The notes beneath the pieces were generated by a model. It did no database searches and had not been told where the DNA came from. It saw only the letters and a list, made by a program, of their open reading frames with translations. A program made the position numbers and the translations under genes. A stretch of 64,000 bases of DNA from JALYUS01 sp038231255 (GTDB lineage Bacteria; Chloroflexota; Chloroflexia; Thermomicrobiales; JALYUS01), in assembly GCA_038231255.1 (NCBI GenBank), contig JBBRLR010000002.1, positions 45,030 through 109,029 of the forward strand, in the 5' to 3' direction. Below are positions 1-8,172 of the stretch, one piece after another (position 1 is the first letter of the stretch; every line of letters begins with the position of its first letter).

Positions 1-1269
1 GAGCGTCGGGAAACGAGTCAGATTCGACGGCAGCCGCTCGCGCGTTCCCGGTGGCTGGGCATACTGACCGAACGCCGTGTAGTGGACATCCACCAATTCG
101 GCTTCCTGCTCGATGCCGGAGTGCGGGAACCACTTCGCCAGCGTCGCGAGAACTTCGCGCGGCAACGTCTCGCGCCGATACGTCTCGTCCGCGCACGCTT
201 CGGCGACGGAGGCCGCAATGAGCAGATGGCCGTGCCCGGTCCCGTCGGGATGCGTCGCGTTGGTGATCTGCATGGCGAGGTGAAACCCCGTCTCCATCCG
301 CCGCTTGCCGGCCAGCACGTCGCTGTTGACGAGGATTTTCTTCTCCGGGTAGAGCGAGCGCGGCAACTTCCACGCGAGCGTCGTGGAGGGCAGGCCGACC
401 GTCGGGATACGCTGGGCGACGGGCGGGTCGTGCGGTTCGAGGAGCCGCCGTGCTTCCGGCGCCGTCGCCGCGAGGACGACCGCGCTTCCCTCGATCCGCT
501 CCGTCGCGCCGTTTGGCCGGGCAATCTCGATTGCGGTCACATGCTTGCCATCATTGGAAGGCAAAAGCGCGCCGACGCGCGTCTCCATCTCGATCTCGCC
601 CCCGACGTTCCGCACCGCGGCCGCAATTGCCTGTGGGATCGCGCCGAGGCCGTCGCGCGTCGTCACAGTCTGTCCAGAGGCGAGCATCTTGTAGATGAAG
701 CGGAAATCCTTGCTGCTCGTGTCGAGCGCCGGATTGAGGAAAATGCCCGCGAAGAAGGGCCGGAAGAAGTGTTCGATGCTTCCGACGGAAAAGCCGAAGC
801 GGCGCAGGTACGCCTCGGTTGGCTCATCATGGGTGTCGGCCCAGATGTCGGAGATGCGCGTGCGCAACACCGATGCGCCGAGCGTGCCGAGTCGCGCCTT
901 GTCCGCCAGCGACACGAGCGGAAAGCCGAGCAGGTCCTTCGGGTTCGTGCTGAATGTGAACGGCGCACCGTAGTCGAAGCAGATCGCACCCCGGTCGTAA
1001 GGGCGGATCAGATCGTCATCGAAGCCGACATCGTCCATCAGGCGGTGCGTCTCCGGGTAGGCGCGGAACAGCACCTGGAAGCCGTCGTCAATCGGCAACC
1101 CGTCGCGCATCCGCGTGCGGACGCGGCCACCGAGATAGTCGGACGCCTCGAAGAGCCGGACGGATACGCCCGCAGTGACGAGGCGGTACGCGCAGGCAAG
1201 CCCCGCCATGCCGCCGCCGATAATCAGGACGGGCCGTTGGGTGTCGGATGGTGTTGCGGATGCGGTCAC
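1..1269 (-). CDS. NAD(P)/FAD-dependent oxidoreductase, phytoene-desaturase/amine-oxidase-like (3' end outside window)
   Basis: The reading frame is open from a GTG at 1269 to the window edge, giving 423 codons with no stop. The N-terminus holds a dinucleotide-binding motif, VLIIGGGMAGLACAYRL (about residues 14-30), followed by an acidic residue at the end of the second strand (LFEAS) and a GGRVRT motif, the classical FAD-binding arrangement of the amine oxidase / phytoene desaturase superfamily. The substrate cannot be read from the sequence; plant and cyanobacterial relatives are often annotated only as FAD-dependent oxidoreductases. The GTG is chosen because the Rossmann motif follows about 12 residues later and no better start lies upstream. 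The gene lies downstream of the serine hydrolase on the same strand, separated by a hairpin. Family assignment is firm; the role is not. Confidence 0.85.
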   Translation of the reverse strand, partial: MTASATPSDTQRPVLIIGGGMAGLACAYRLVTAGVSVRLFEASDYLGGRVRTRMRDGLPIDDGFQVLFRAYPETHRLMDDVGFDDDLIRPYDRGAICFDYGAPFTFSTNPKDLLGFPLVSLADKARLGTLGASVLRTRISDIWADTHDEPTEAYLRRFGFSVGSIEHFFRPFFAGIFLNPALDTSSKDFRFIYKMLASGQTVTTRDGLGAIPQAIAAAVRNVGGEIEMETRVGALLPSNDGKHVTAIEIARPNGATERIEGSAVVLAATAPEARRLLEPHDPPVAQRIPTVGLPSTTLAWKLPRSLYPEKKILVNSDVLAGKRRMETGFHLAMQITNATHPDGTGHGHLLIAASVAEACADETYRRETLPREVLATLAKWFPHSGIEQEAELVDVHYTAFGQYAQPPGTRERLPSNLTRFPTL

Positions 1270-1330
1270 GAATTCCCCCGTCGGTGATGGAAGCCGGAAT
1301 GGTCGTCACGGGAAGAGTAACACTTTTTGG

Positions 1331-1396
1331 GGTGGCAGCAGACTTTCCCGCCTGCCTTTCGCGGCAAAGGGGCAGGCGGAAAAGCCTGCTGCCACC
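1331..1396. repeat. Intergenic hairpin, AGCAGGCTTTCC type
   Basis: Two 26-base arms (1331-1356 and 1371-1396) form an inverted repeat around a 14-base loop, with 24 of 26 positions complementary. Both mismatches are A/C on the plus strand but become G-U pairs in minus-strand RNA, the strand from which both flanking genes are read. It starts 13 bases past the stop of the serine hydrolase gene. There is no T-tract, so it is not a typical Rho-independent terminator. Confidence 0.85.
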
Positions 1397-1409
1397 CAAA
1401 TTCCTGCCG

Positions 1410-2228
1410 TCAACTCGTGTAGAGCGGCCCGACGATACCGGTCGCGGCCATCGCTGCCCGGCTAACGTCGCCGATCACCTGCTCGCCAACATGCTGGTCG
1501 GGGAAGTTCTCGCAATAGACAGAGACGATCAGGCGACCGTTTGGTGCAATGATGAACCCCGCATCGTTCGTCACGCCCGCGATCGAGCCGGTCTTCGACC
1601 CCCAGCGGATGGCGCTGTGCTGCGGCAGGTAGCGCGCGATGCGGTTGCGATTCTGCTGCATTTCCAACATGCCGATCATCGCGTCGCACGAGGCGCGCGA
1701 TGCCGCCTCGCCGTCGAGGATCGTCCGGATCACCGCCGCGTAATCGTTCGGTGCGGCGAGGTTTTCCTGCTCATCGGCGGTCGCCGGTCGCCCCTTCATC
1801 TCGCGCCCGAGGATCGAGTTCGCCATGCCGAGGTCGCGCATCGTCCGGTTTACTGCATCCATGCCCGCCATACGGATGAGGATATTCGTCGCCATATTGT
1901 CACTGATCGAGATCATCAGATAGATCAGATCGCGCAGCGTCACCTCGATGCCCTGATGCAGGTTGAGCAGCACGCCGCTACCCGGCGTCATGTCAGAATC
2001 GGTCGTAACGTGGCGGTCATCTAGCGACCGACTGCCCGCGTCAATCTGCCGGAAGATTTCGATCATGATCGGGATTTTCACGGTGCTGGCCGCGCCGAAT
2101 TTGCGGTCGCCATGGTGCGACCAACGCACGCCGTCCGGCCCGATCAGCGCGACGCCGACCGTCCCGCTCTCGCTCGCCTGCGCGACAACCTCCTCAACCA
2201 TGCTCCAATTTGTCGTGATCCGCGTCAT
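1410..2228 (-). CDS. Class A beta-lactamase-like serine hydrolase
   Basis: The 272-residue protein carries the three signature motifs of the serine beta-lactamase / D,D-peptidase fold: SxxK at S48-T-V-K51, SDN at 109-111 and KTG at 212-214. The surrounding sequence (AASTVKIPIMIEIF; ISDNMATNILI) is typical of the class A-related family (PF13354). I do not see the omega-loop ExxLN motif with the general-base glutamate of true class A beta-lactamases, and there is no obvious signal peptide at the N-terminus. Antibiotic resistance should therefore not be assumed; a cytoplasmic or unconventionally exported hydrolase is as likely. It follows the membrane protein gene (2267-3217) by 38 bases on the same strand, so the two are probably cotranscribed. 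Confidence 0.85.
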   Translation of the reverse strand: MTRITTNWSMVEEVVAQASESGTVGVALIGPDGVRWSHHGDRKFGAASTVKIPIMIEIFRQIDAGSRSLDDRHVTTDSDMTPGSGVLLNLHQGIEVTLRDLIYLMISISDNMATNILIRMAGMDAVNRTMRDLGMANSILGREMKGRPATADEQENLAAPNDYAAVIRTILDGEAASRASCDAMIGMLEMQQNRNRIARYLPQHSAIRWGSKTGSIAGVTNDAGFIIAPNGRLIVSVYCENFPDQHVGEQVIGDVSRAAMAATGIVGPLYTS

Positions 2229-2266
2229 CTCCTACCCCTTCGCTCGATCCTGCCACCGCTCGGCCC

Positions 2267-3217
2267 TTATATTCGCACAAAATCGGGCGCAAAGAGGCGC
2301 AACCGCCGGGTGAGCAGGCGCGCGAAATGGTACACGACGAAGATTTCGAGCGCGAACGGCAGATAGCCGCCGAAGCCGAGGATCGGCATCTCGAAGACCT
2401 TACCAAATCCGACGTACGGGACGGTGTAGTACCACTTCGGCAGCGACCAGTAATTCCACATCTCCCAAAAGAACCCGCAGATCAACCCGGCAGCCATCAG
2501 GCGCGTGATGGTGCGATACGATCGCGCCCGGAGCAGCCCGATAACGCTTGGCTCGCCGAACCGGTCGTTGATCGGGTCGAGGATGAGCAAGGGAGACAGC
2601 CAGAGGAAGGGGAAGCACTGGTGGGGGAAGAGCAGCGAGAGCGCGAGCGTCCCGACACCCATCGCGGTGATCGCGACCCCAACCCGCATCGGCAATCGCG
2701 ACGACGGTTGCGCAGGATCATCGCGGAATCCGAACGTGCCGAGGAGTTCGGCCACGGCGAGAACGGCGGGGACGACGGTGCTGAAGGCGAGCGACGCCCA
2801 GAGAACGTACGCGGTGGGACCGTAGTGCCGGTGGGTGAGATAATGCCAGTTGCCGACGTACCGATTGAGTCGTTCGAAATACCACCAGAACGGCGCGGAA
2901 ACGGCAAAGAGCGCGAGGAACCCGCCATGACTGCGCCGCCAGAGCGACGTGCCACTCCGCGCCTCCGTCAGCGCGTCCACGATCAAAATAAAGCCGAGCC
3001 AGAGCGGGAAGAATGCGTAGTGCGCGAGCGGCCCAACGCGCGTCCACGCGCTGACCCACGACACGGCATTCAGCGTCGCGCCGATAGCCAAACGGGGCAG
3101 CCATTGCGACGGTGCGATTGACAGTATTTCCTGCGGTGCGGCCCGCTCAAGATGCATTTGCATGGTGCGATTCATCCTCGGACGTGTGCATGATGTCAGC
3201 GTGATGTCCGCCCGCAT
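2267..3217 (-). CDS. Conserved polytopic membrane protein of unknown function
   Basis: The 316-residue product has about eight hydrophobic segments (roughly residues 40-60, 70-88, 97-117, 133-157, 180-198, 202-219, 238-258, 283-303), joined by short loops rich in Trp, Tyr and Arg. A distinctive C-terminal stretch contains FWEMWNYW and, 20 residues later, EMPILGFGGYLPFALE; the two acidic residues within membrane segments could be functional, but I do not recognise the family with confidence. The start at 3217 is uncertain: an internal ATG at 3175 would remove 14 residues. It lies directly upstream of the serine hydrolase gene. An integral membrane enzyme or carrier is possible, and nothing narrower is supported. 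Confidence 0.75.
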   Translation of the reverse strand: MRADITLTSCTRPRMNRTMQMHLERAAPQEILSIAPSQWLPRLAIGATLNAVSWVSAWTRVGPLAHYAFFPLWLGFILIVDALTEARSGTSLWRRSHGGFLALFAVSAPFWWYFERLNRYVGNWHYLTHRHYGPTAYVLWASLAFSTVVPAVLAVAELLGTFGFRDDPAQPSSRLPMRVGVAITAMGVGTLALSLLFPHQCFPFLWLSPLLILDPINDRFGEPSVIGLLRARSYRTITRLMAAGLICGFFWEMWNYWSLPKWYYTVPYVGFGKVFEMPILGFGGYLPFALEIFVVYHFARLLTRRLRLFAPDFVRI

Positions 3218-3240
3218 GGATCGTGCCGTGTGTCGGTCAG

Positions 3241-3410
3241 GGGTGGAGCAGACTTCGGCCTGCCGACCCGGATTTGCAGGCTGATGAACCTTTACTGGCT
3301 GAATCGGTAATCCGGGGACGCAGGCTGGAAAGCCTACGTTCCGGTAGCAGAGACTTTCCGGCCTGTGAGTCTATTGCCGAATCAAGGTTTAAGGTTCATC
3401 AGCCTACTCC
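3241..3410. repeat. Nested intergenic inverted repeats
   Basis: This 212-base gap (3218-3429) between two minus-strand genes holds two nested palindromes. The outer arms are 3278-3292 (AGGCTGATGAACCTT) and 3391-3405, perfectly complementary. The inner stem pairs about 3321-3335 with about 3351-3365 at 13 of 15 positions and carries the CAGGCTGGAAAGC core seen in the other AGCAGGC-type hairpins of this window. The GTGGAG and CTCCAC at the outer edges also match each other. Confidence 0.75.
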
Positions 3411-3429
3411 ACTAAACACCGCGCAACGT

Positions 3430-5421
3430 CTACTTGTGTCGCTCGAACCAGCCGACGATGCGCTGGAGGCGATCCACACGGTGGAGGGGGCCACCGTCGC
3501 GGCTCATGCCGTGCGGCTCTTTCGGGTAGCGGACGAGTTCGGTTTCGACGCCGAGTTTGTGCAGCGCGTTGTAGACCTGCTCCGCCTGATCCATCGGACA
3601 GCGATGATCCTCCTCCTCGTGCTCGATGAAGAGCGGCGTCTTGCAATTGGCGATGTGGGTGATCGGCGAGTTGCGGGCGTAGACCTCCGGCGCGTCCCAC
3701 GGCATGCCGCCGAAGTAATCGCCGAGCCAGAGGGTGCCGGTATCATCCACGAGCGCGAGCGTCATCAGGTTGGAGACGCACCGTTGCGTCGCCGCCGCCC
3801 GGAAACGGTCGGTATGCGTGACGATCCAGTCCGTCATATAGCCGCCGTACGATCCGCCCGTCACGTAGAGATGATTGGTGTCTATGTAGCCCTGCGCGAT
3901 CACATGGTCAACCGCTGCCATCACATCCATCATCGGCTTCGTGCCCCAGTCCTGATAGATGCTCGTGCAGAAATTCTCGCCGTAGCCCTGCGAGCCGCGC
4001 GGGTTACAGTAAACAACGACATAGCCCTGCGCCGCGAAATATTGGAACTCGTGGAACCAGCCGACGCCGTACGTCGCGGCGGGGCCACCGTGGATTTCCA
4101 GCAGCATCGGATACTTCGTGGCGGGGTCGAAGCCCGGCGGCTTAACGATCCATCCCTGAATCTGCTCGCCTGTGCCGTCGCCCGCCGGGAGCCAGAACTC
4201 CTCGCGCCCGCTCGGATCGCGCTCCGCGAGGATGTCGGCGTTCAGTTGGGTCCGTTGGGTTGCCATGCCGCCGTGCAGCGACTGTGTGTGGACTTCGCCC
4301 GGATTCGTCGGCGTAGACGCGCCGTATGCGAGCGTCGCGCCATCGCACGAAATATCCCAGCCTGCGATGGCGTGCGTCCCCTGCGTGATCTGGGTCGCGG
4401 GGCCACCGCTGGCCGGGGCACGCCAGATTTGCGCCGTGCCATTAATCGCCGCGAGGAAGTACAGATCGTCGCCGACCCATGCGGGCTGGCGGCGGTCGTT
4501 CGCGCCCGTGTCCGACATGACGCCGGAGCCGATCGAGCGGTCGAGATCGGTGGTTTGTTTCGGCGCCCCACCCGCTGCCGGGACTGTCCAGAGGCGGTCG
4601 TTCACGCCGCCCTTCGCCGGGGAGGTGTGGCCGACAATCGCGAGCGTTTTGCCGTCCGGTGACCACGTGGGGCTGCCGTACGCGCCATCGTGCGGCGTGA
4701 CTTGCGTCAGCGCGCCGGACGCTACATCCACCGTCCACACATCCGACCGCCGCTCGTGATCTTCGTTCTCGCTGCGATTGGCGGCGAAAGCGATCGTCGT
4801 CCCGTCCGGTGACCAGGCGATCTGTCCGACCGGCATCATGCCGCTCGTTAGTTGCCGCGCCTCGCCGCCCCCGGAAGGGATCACGAAGAGCTGCTTGCGT
4901 GTGTGATCGAAGAACCCTTCGCCGTCATATTTGTACTTGCCGCGCGTGATGATCTTCGGCTTGTCGCTCTCGTCCTTATACTCGACGTTGTGGACGGGTT
5001 CGGGCACCGACGGGACTTTGCAGAGGAAGGCGATTCCGTTGCCATCCGGCGACCAGATCGGCTCGGAGGCGGCATGATCGTCGGTCGTCAGTCGCTGCGC
5101 CTCGCCGCCGCTCGTGAGATTGAGGAGGAAAATCTGCCCCTTTGTGCCGCGATCCGAGACGAACGCGAGGCGCGTCCCGTCCGGCGACCATGCGGGGTTC
5201 GTGTCTTTGTTTTCGCCGCTCGTTACCTGGCGCGCGTCGCCGCCCGCTGTCGGTACGATCCAGATGCTGGCGCGATTGCGATTCGCTTCGCCATCGGGCT
5301 GGGCGACGGTGCAGGCGATCTGCGATCCGTCCGGCGAAAGCGCCACATCGTCCACGAAGCGCAAACGGAAGAGATCGGTCGCTGAGATACCATGCGTGCG
5401 GGCCGGTGCGGCGGAAGACAT
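3430..5421 (-). CDS. S9 family prolyl-oligopeptidase-type peptidase (acylaminoacyl-peptidase/DPP-like)
   Basis: This 663-residue two-domain serine peptidase has an N-terminal beta-propeller built from SPDG-type repeats (for example LSPDGSQIA near 29, WSPDGTRLAF near 93, WSPDGNGIAF near 139, WSPDGTTIAF near 209 and WSPDGKTLAI near 252). The C-terminal alpha/beta hydrolase domain carries the catalytic Ser524 in GGSYGG, Asp605 in EEEDHRCP and His637 in EPHGM. No signal peptide is visible, so it probably acts on cytoplasmic oligopeptides. It is transcribed alone, divergent from the prenyltransferase gene. The stop lies 25 bases beyond a nested hairpin region. Length and triad spacing are normal for S9C peptidases; substrate preference cannot be read. 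Confidence 0.93.
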   Translation of the reverse strand: MSSAAPARTHGISATDLFRLRFVDDVALSPDGSQIACTVAQPDGEANRNRASIWIVPTAGGDARQVTSGENKDTNPAWSPDGTRLAFVSDRGTKGQIFLLNLTSGGEAQRLTTDDHAASEPIWSPDGNGIAFLCKVPSVPEPVHNVEYKDESDKPKIITRGKYKYDGEGFFDHTRKQLFVIPSGGGEARQLTSGMMPVGQIAWSPDGTTIAFAANRSENEDHERRSDVWTVDVASGALTQVTPHDGAYGSPTWSPDGKTLAIVGHTSPAKGGVNDRLWTVPAAGGAPKQTTDLDRSIGSGVMSDTGANDRRQPAWVGDDLYFLAAINGTAQIWRAPASGGPATQITQGTHAIAGWDISCDGATLAYGASTPTNPGEVHTQSLHGGMATQRTQLNADILAERDPSGREEFWLPAGDGTGEQIQGWIVKPPGFDPATKYPMLLEIHGGPAATYGVGWFHEFQYFAAQGYVVVYCNPRGSQGYGENFCTSIYQDWGTKPMMDVMAAVDHVIAQGYIDTNHLYVTGGSYGGYMTDWIVTHTDRFRAAATQRCVSNLMTLALVDDTGTLWLGDYFGGMPWDAPEVYARNSPITHIANCKTPLFIEHEEEDHRCPMDQAEQVYNALHKLGVETELVRYPKEPHGMSRDGGPLHRVDRLQRIVGWFERHK

Positions 5422-5437
5422 GCCATCATCCTTTCCA

Positions 5438-5456
5438 TTGGCGTATGATGCGCCAA
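5438..5456. promoter_or_regulatory. Possible operator: TTGGCG-N7-CGCCAA palindrome
   Basis: A 19-base dyad (TTGGCG, seven bases, CGCCAA) sits in the 99-base divergent region between the S9 peptidase (start 5421) and the prenyltransferase (start 5521). Its position upstream of both genes would suit a repressor site. One copy of a short dyad is weak evidence. Confidence 0.25.
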
Positions 5457-5520
5457 CATCGTCACTGCTTCACGCGCGCTATGATAGCAAATGGCGCAAA
5501 CGTGTCTTCGAGAGGTACCG

Positions 5521-6399
5521 ATGAAACCGATTTCTGCCGCTTCACCCGCGCCGCCCATCGCCAACGTTTGGTGGCGGTTGCGCGGATATTTCCGGCTGGT
5601 TCACCCGTTCCCGGTCGCGATGAACGCCGTTGCCTCGGTCGCATTCGCGCTGCTTGCCGCCCGCGGGTGGCCGGGGATGCGCGTGGTTCTTCTAATTGCG
5701 GCGGCCATCATCGGCTCGCAAGCGACGGTTGGCGTCGTCAACGATCTGCGGGATCGCGACCTCGACGCAATCGCGAAGCCGAGCAAGCCGCTCGTCTCCG
5801 GTCGCGCCACGGTTCGGGGCGCGATATGCGTCGGTACGATCACGCTCCTCGTGGCCCTCGTCGCCGGCTTGGCAATTGGGCGGCTGTCGCTGCTTTTCGT
5901 TATCGCGATGACGACTGCCGGATTGGTGTATGACCTCTGGCTGAAGCGAACAGTGGCCTCGTTCCTCCCGTACATCCTCGGCCTGCCGATCCTGCCGATC
6001 TGGGCGTGGACGTGCGTGCGCGACGCCCCGCCCCGCCTCTGGCTCACCTATCCGCTCGGCGTGCTGGTTGGATTCGGCCTTCATCTCGCCAATGCATTGC
6101 CGGACGCCGAGCGCGACGCGGCGGGTGGCGTCCGAGGTATCGTGCAGGTCGTCGGGACACGGGGGGCATTGATTCTCTGCATTGGTTCGTTCGCCGTCAC
6201 GATTGCGCTGATCGCGATCCTGACGGTCGGCCACTGGGACAGGGTGGTGATCGTCCTGATTGGCGTCGCGGCGGTGTTCCTGATCGGGGCGGCGGGTTCC
6301 GCCTTCGTGCGGCCGACGGCGGCGACGTTGCAACGCAATTGGGGCCTGCTGATCGGCTGTGCAATCGGCATCGCGGCTGCGTGGCTCCGCGCGCTCTAA
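5521..6399 (+). CDS. UbiA-family prenyltransferase
   Basis: The 292-residue integral membrane protein has about eight to nine transmembrane segments and the first aspartate-rich motif NDxxDxxxD at 74-82 (NDLRDRDLD), followed by KPSKPLVSGR. The second motif region reads NALPDAERDAAGG, the variant NxxxDxxxD. These bind the prenyl-diphosphate magnesium ions in UbiA enzymes. The acceptor (a quinone, chlorophyll or lipid precursor) cannot be read. ATG 5521 is preferred over an in-frame ATG at 5491 because GAGAGGT lies just upstream of it. The alpha/beta hydrolase gene begins 10 bases after its stop with its own Shine-Dalgarno sequence, so the two form an operon. Confidence 0.88.
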   Translation: MKPISAASPAPPIANVWWRLRGYFRLVHPFPVAMNAVASVAFALLAARGWPGMRVVLLIAAAIIGSQATVGVVNDLRDRDLDAIAKPSKPLVSGRATVRGAICVGTITLLVALVAGLAIGRLSLLFVIAMTTAGLVYDLWLKRTVASFLPYILGLPILPIWAWTCVRDAPPRLWLTYPLGVLVGFGLHLANALPDAERDAAGGVRGIVQVVGTRGALILCIGSFAVTIALIAILTVGHWDRVVIVLIGVAAVFLIGAAGSAFVRPTAATLQRNWGLLIGCAIGIAAAWLRAL

Positions 6400-6409
6400 C
6401 GGGAGGCAT

Positions 6410-7300
6410 ATGACGCGGGTAACGGTCACGGAACGCTGGCAAACATGGAATGGTCTCCGGTATCGCGTCTGGGAGCGCCCCGTGCCGGGGAGCGCCGTGC
6501 CACCGCTCGTGCTGATCCACGGCTACGCGGCATGTGTCGAGCAATGGGGGCGCTTAATCCGCGACATTGGGCCGGATGTACCGGTCTACGCCGTGGACCT
6601 GATCGGCTTCGGTGAGTCGAGCAAGCCGCGCCATGTCGAATACGGCCGTGCCTTCTACCTGGCGCAACTGGAACACCTGCGGCAATCCTACCGTCTGGAG
6701 CGCGTCGTCGCGGTCGGACACTCGCTCGGCGGGATGCTCGGCATCGAGTGGGCGGCGGAGCAACCGGCGACCGTCGCGTCGGTGATCGCGATCGCACCGG
6801 GCGGGCTGCTCGCGGGCGACGAATTCAGCCCGCGCCAGCAAGCGATCGTGCGGAAACTGGCGACGCCCGCCGTCACGCGCCTACTTTTCGGCTTAGTGAC
6901 GCATCTGCCGTATCGCGTCCTTTCCGCGCCAGCCTATGCGGACCGGGCGGCAATGGAGCCGTACACGCAGGCCGCGCTGAAACGCGCCCTGCGCGCTCCG
7001 GGTGCGGTCTGGTCATATTCCGGTCTGCTCCGCAATCAGGTGGCCTTTCACGCCGTGGCGCACACCGCAACCGTGCAATGCCCGCTGCATGTCATCTGGG
7101 GCATACGAGATGTGCAGGTCTCGCGCGAAGAAATCACGACACTGAAGCGCCGCTTCCCACAGGCGACATTGACGGAACTCGAAGGTGGTGGGCATTGCGT
7201 CCACGAAGAACGCTCGCGCGAAGTCGCCGCCGAAGTGCGCGCCCTGCTCGTCCTCGACGATCTTCTCGCGCCCATCCCTGCCCCGCTGATGATGGATTGA
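6410..7300 (+). CDS. Alpha/beta fold hydrolase
   Basis: The 296-residue protein has the alpha/beta hydrolase layout: oxyanion-side HG dipeptide in LVLIHGYAACVEQW, nucleophile Ser105 in VGHSLGGM, acid Asp234 in WGIRDVQV and His262 in GGGHCVHEE. The cap region between the nucleophile and acid is about 100 residues, as in haloalkane-dehalogenase, epoxide-hydrolase and ester-hydrolase relatives. The start at ATG 6410 follows GGGAGG with good spacing. It lies 10 bases after the UbiA-family gene, so it may act on the same lipid or on an intermediate of that pathway, but this is inference from position only. Confidence 0.88.
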   Translation: MTRVTVTERWQTWNGLRYRVWERPVPGSAVPPLVLIHGYAACVEQWGRLIRDIGPDVPVYAVDLIGFGESSKPRHVEYGRAFYLAQLEHLRQSYRLERVVAVGHSLGGMLGIEWAAEQPATVASVIAIAPGGLLAGDEFSPRQQAIVRKLATPAVTRLLFGLVTHLPYRVLSAPAYADRAAMEPYTQAALKRALRAPGAVWSYSGLLRNQVAFHAVAHTATVQCPLHVIWGIRDVQVSREEITTLKRRFPQATLTELEGGGHCVHEERSREVAAEVRALLVLDDLLAPIPAPLMMD

Positions 7301-7364
7301 GGGCCGCGCGGGTATGCTACGATGCCCGCAGGTCGCCTAATCGTCCGCACGAAGCGAGGTGTTC

Positions 7365-8120
7365 ATGGATGTCACATTGCTCGGCACGGGGTCGCCGATG
7401 GCGCCGGAGCGGTGCGCGACGGGGATGCTCGTCACCGCACCGGGGTGCGAGCCGCTGCTGATTGACACCTGTGGCGGATTTGAACTGCCCCGCCAACTCG
7501 CGCGCATCGGCCAGCCGATCAACCAATTGCGCAACGTGATCGTCACGCATCGGCATATGGATCACGCCGGTGGGATGCCCGCACTCTTCATCGCCTCGAT
7601 CCCGCTGAATATCTACGCGCTACCGGATACCCAGGCGGGCATCCGCGCCCTGATGGATGCGTGCTTCCCGGAATGGGCGATCCACCCCGAAGTCGAGCGG
7701 ATAGAGATCGGGCCTGGCGATGCGCGGATGATCGGCGGATTTGCGGTCGAGTTTTTCGCGACCGACCACCGTGTGCCGACTGTCGCGGTGCGTGTCCAGC
7801 ACGGTGGGCGGACGCTTGCCTTTAGCGCGGACGGCGTCCCGAACGACGGGATGGTCGCCTGTGCCCGCGATGCCGACCTGTTCATCTGCGATGCGCTCTG
7901 CGCCGCGCGCGATGGCGCAGATTGGGCGACGCGTGCCCGCGGCTTGATGCATCCCGTCGCGCGCGAGGCGGCGGCGATGGCCGTTGCCGCCAATGCCCGG
8001 TCGCTCGCGCTCACCCATCTCGCCCGCTACGCGAACGCCGACAACGTGCTCGCGGAAGCGCGCGAAGTCTTCAGCGGCCCGGTCGTTGTGCCCGATGATG
8101 GGACACGCCTTTCGGTGTAG
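7365..8120 (+). CDS. MBL-fold metallo-hydrolase (RNase Z-like subgroup)
   Basis: The 251-residue protein carries the metallo-beta-lactamase signature HxHxDH at H62-R-H64-M-D66-H67 (THRHMDHAGG), an N-terminal LLGTGSP motif as in RNase Z and arylsulfatase-like members, an Asp in FSADGVPN and a C-terminal LTHLARYA. Conserved histidines expected for the second metal are at TDHRVP and LTHL. The shape suggests a phosphodiesterase or RNase Z-like hydrolase, but no RNase Z exosite arm is evident. A GTG at 7359 would add two residues; ATG 7365 is preferred because GCGAGGTG ends just before it. The gene appears monocistronic and converges on the LLM oxidoreductase gene. Confidence 0.85.
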   Translation: MDVTLLGTGSPMAPERCATGMLVTAPGCEPLLIDTCGGFELPRQLARIGQPINQLRNVIVTHRHMDHAGGMPALFIASIPLNIYALPDTQAGIRALMDACFPEWAIHPEVERIEIGPGDARMIGGFAVEFFATDHRVPTVAVRVQHGGRTLAFSADGVPNDGMVACARDADLFICDALCAARDGADWATRARGLMHPVAREAAAMAVAANARSLALTHLARYANADNVLAEAREVFSGPVVVPDDGTRLSV

Positions 8121-8172
8121 CGCTGCTTGCAAGGGTGGCGGCGGGTCAATCGCCCATTATCCGCCTGCGCGG

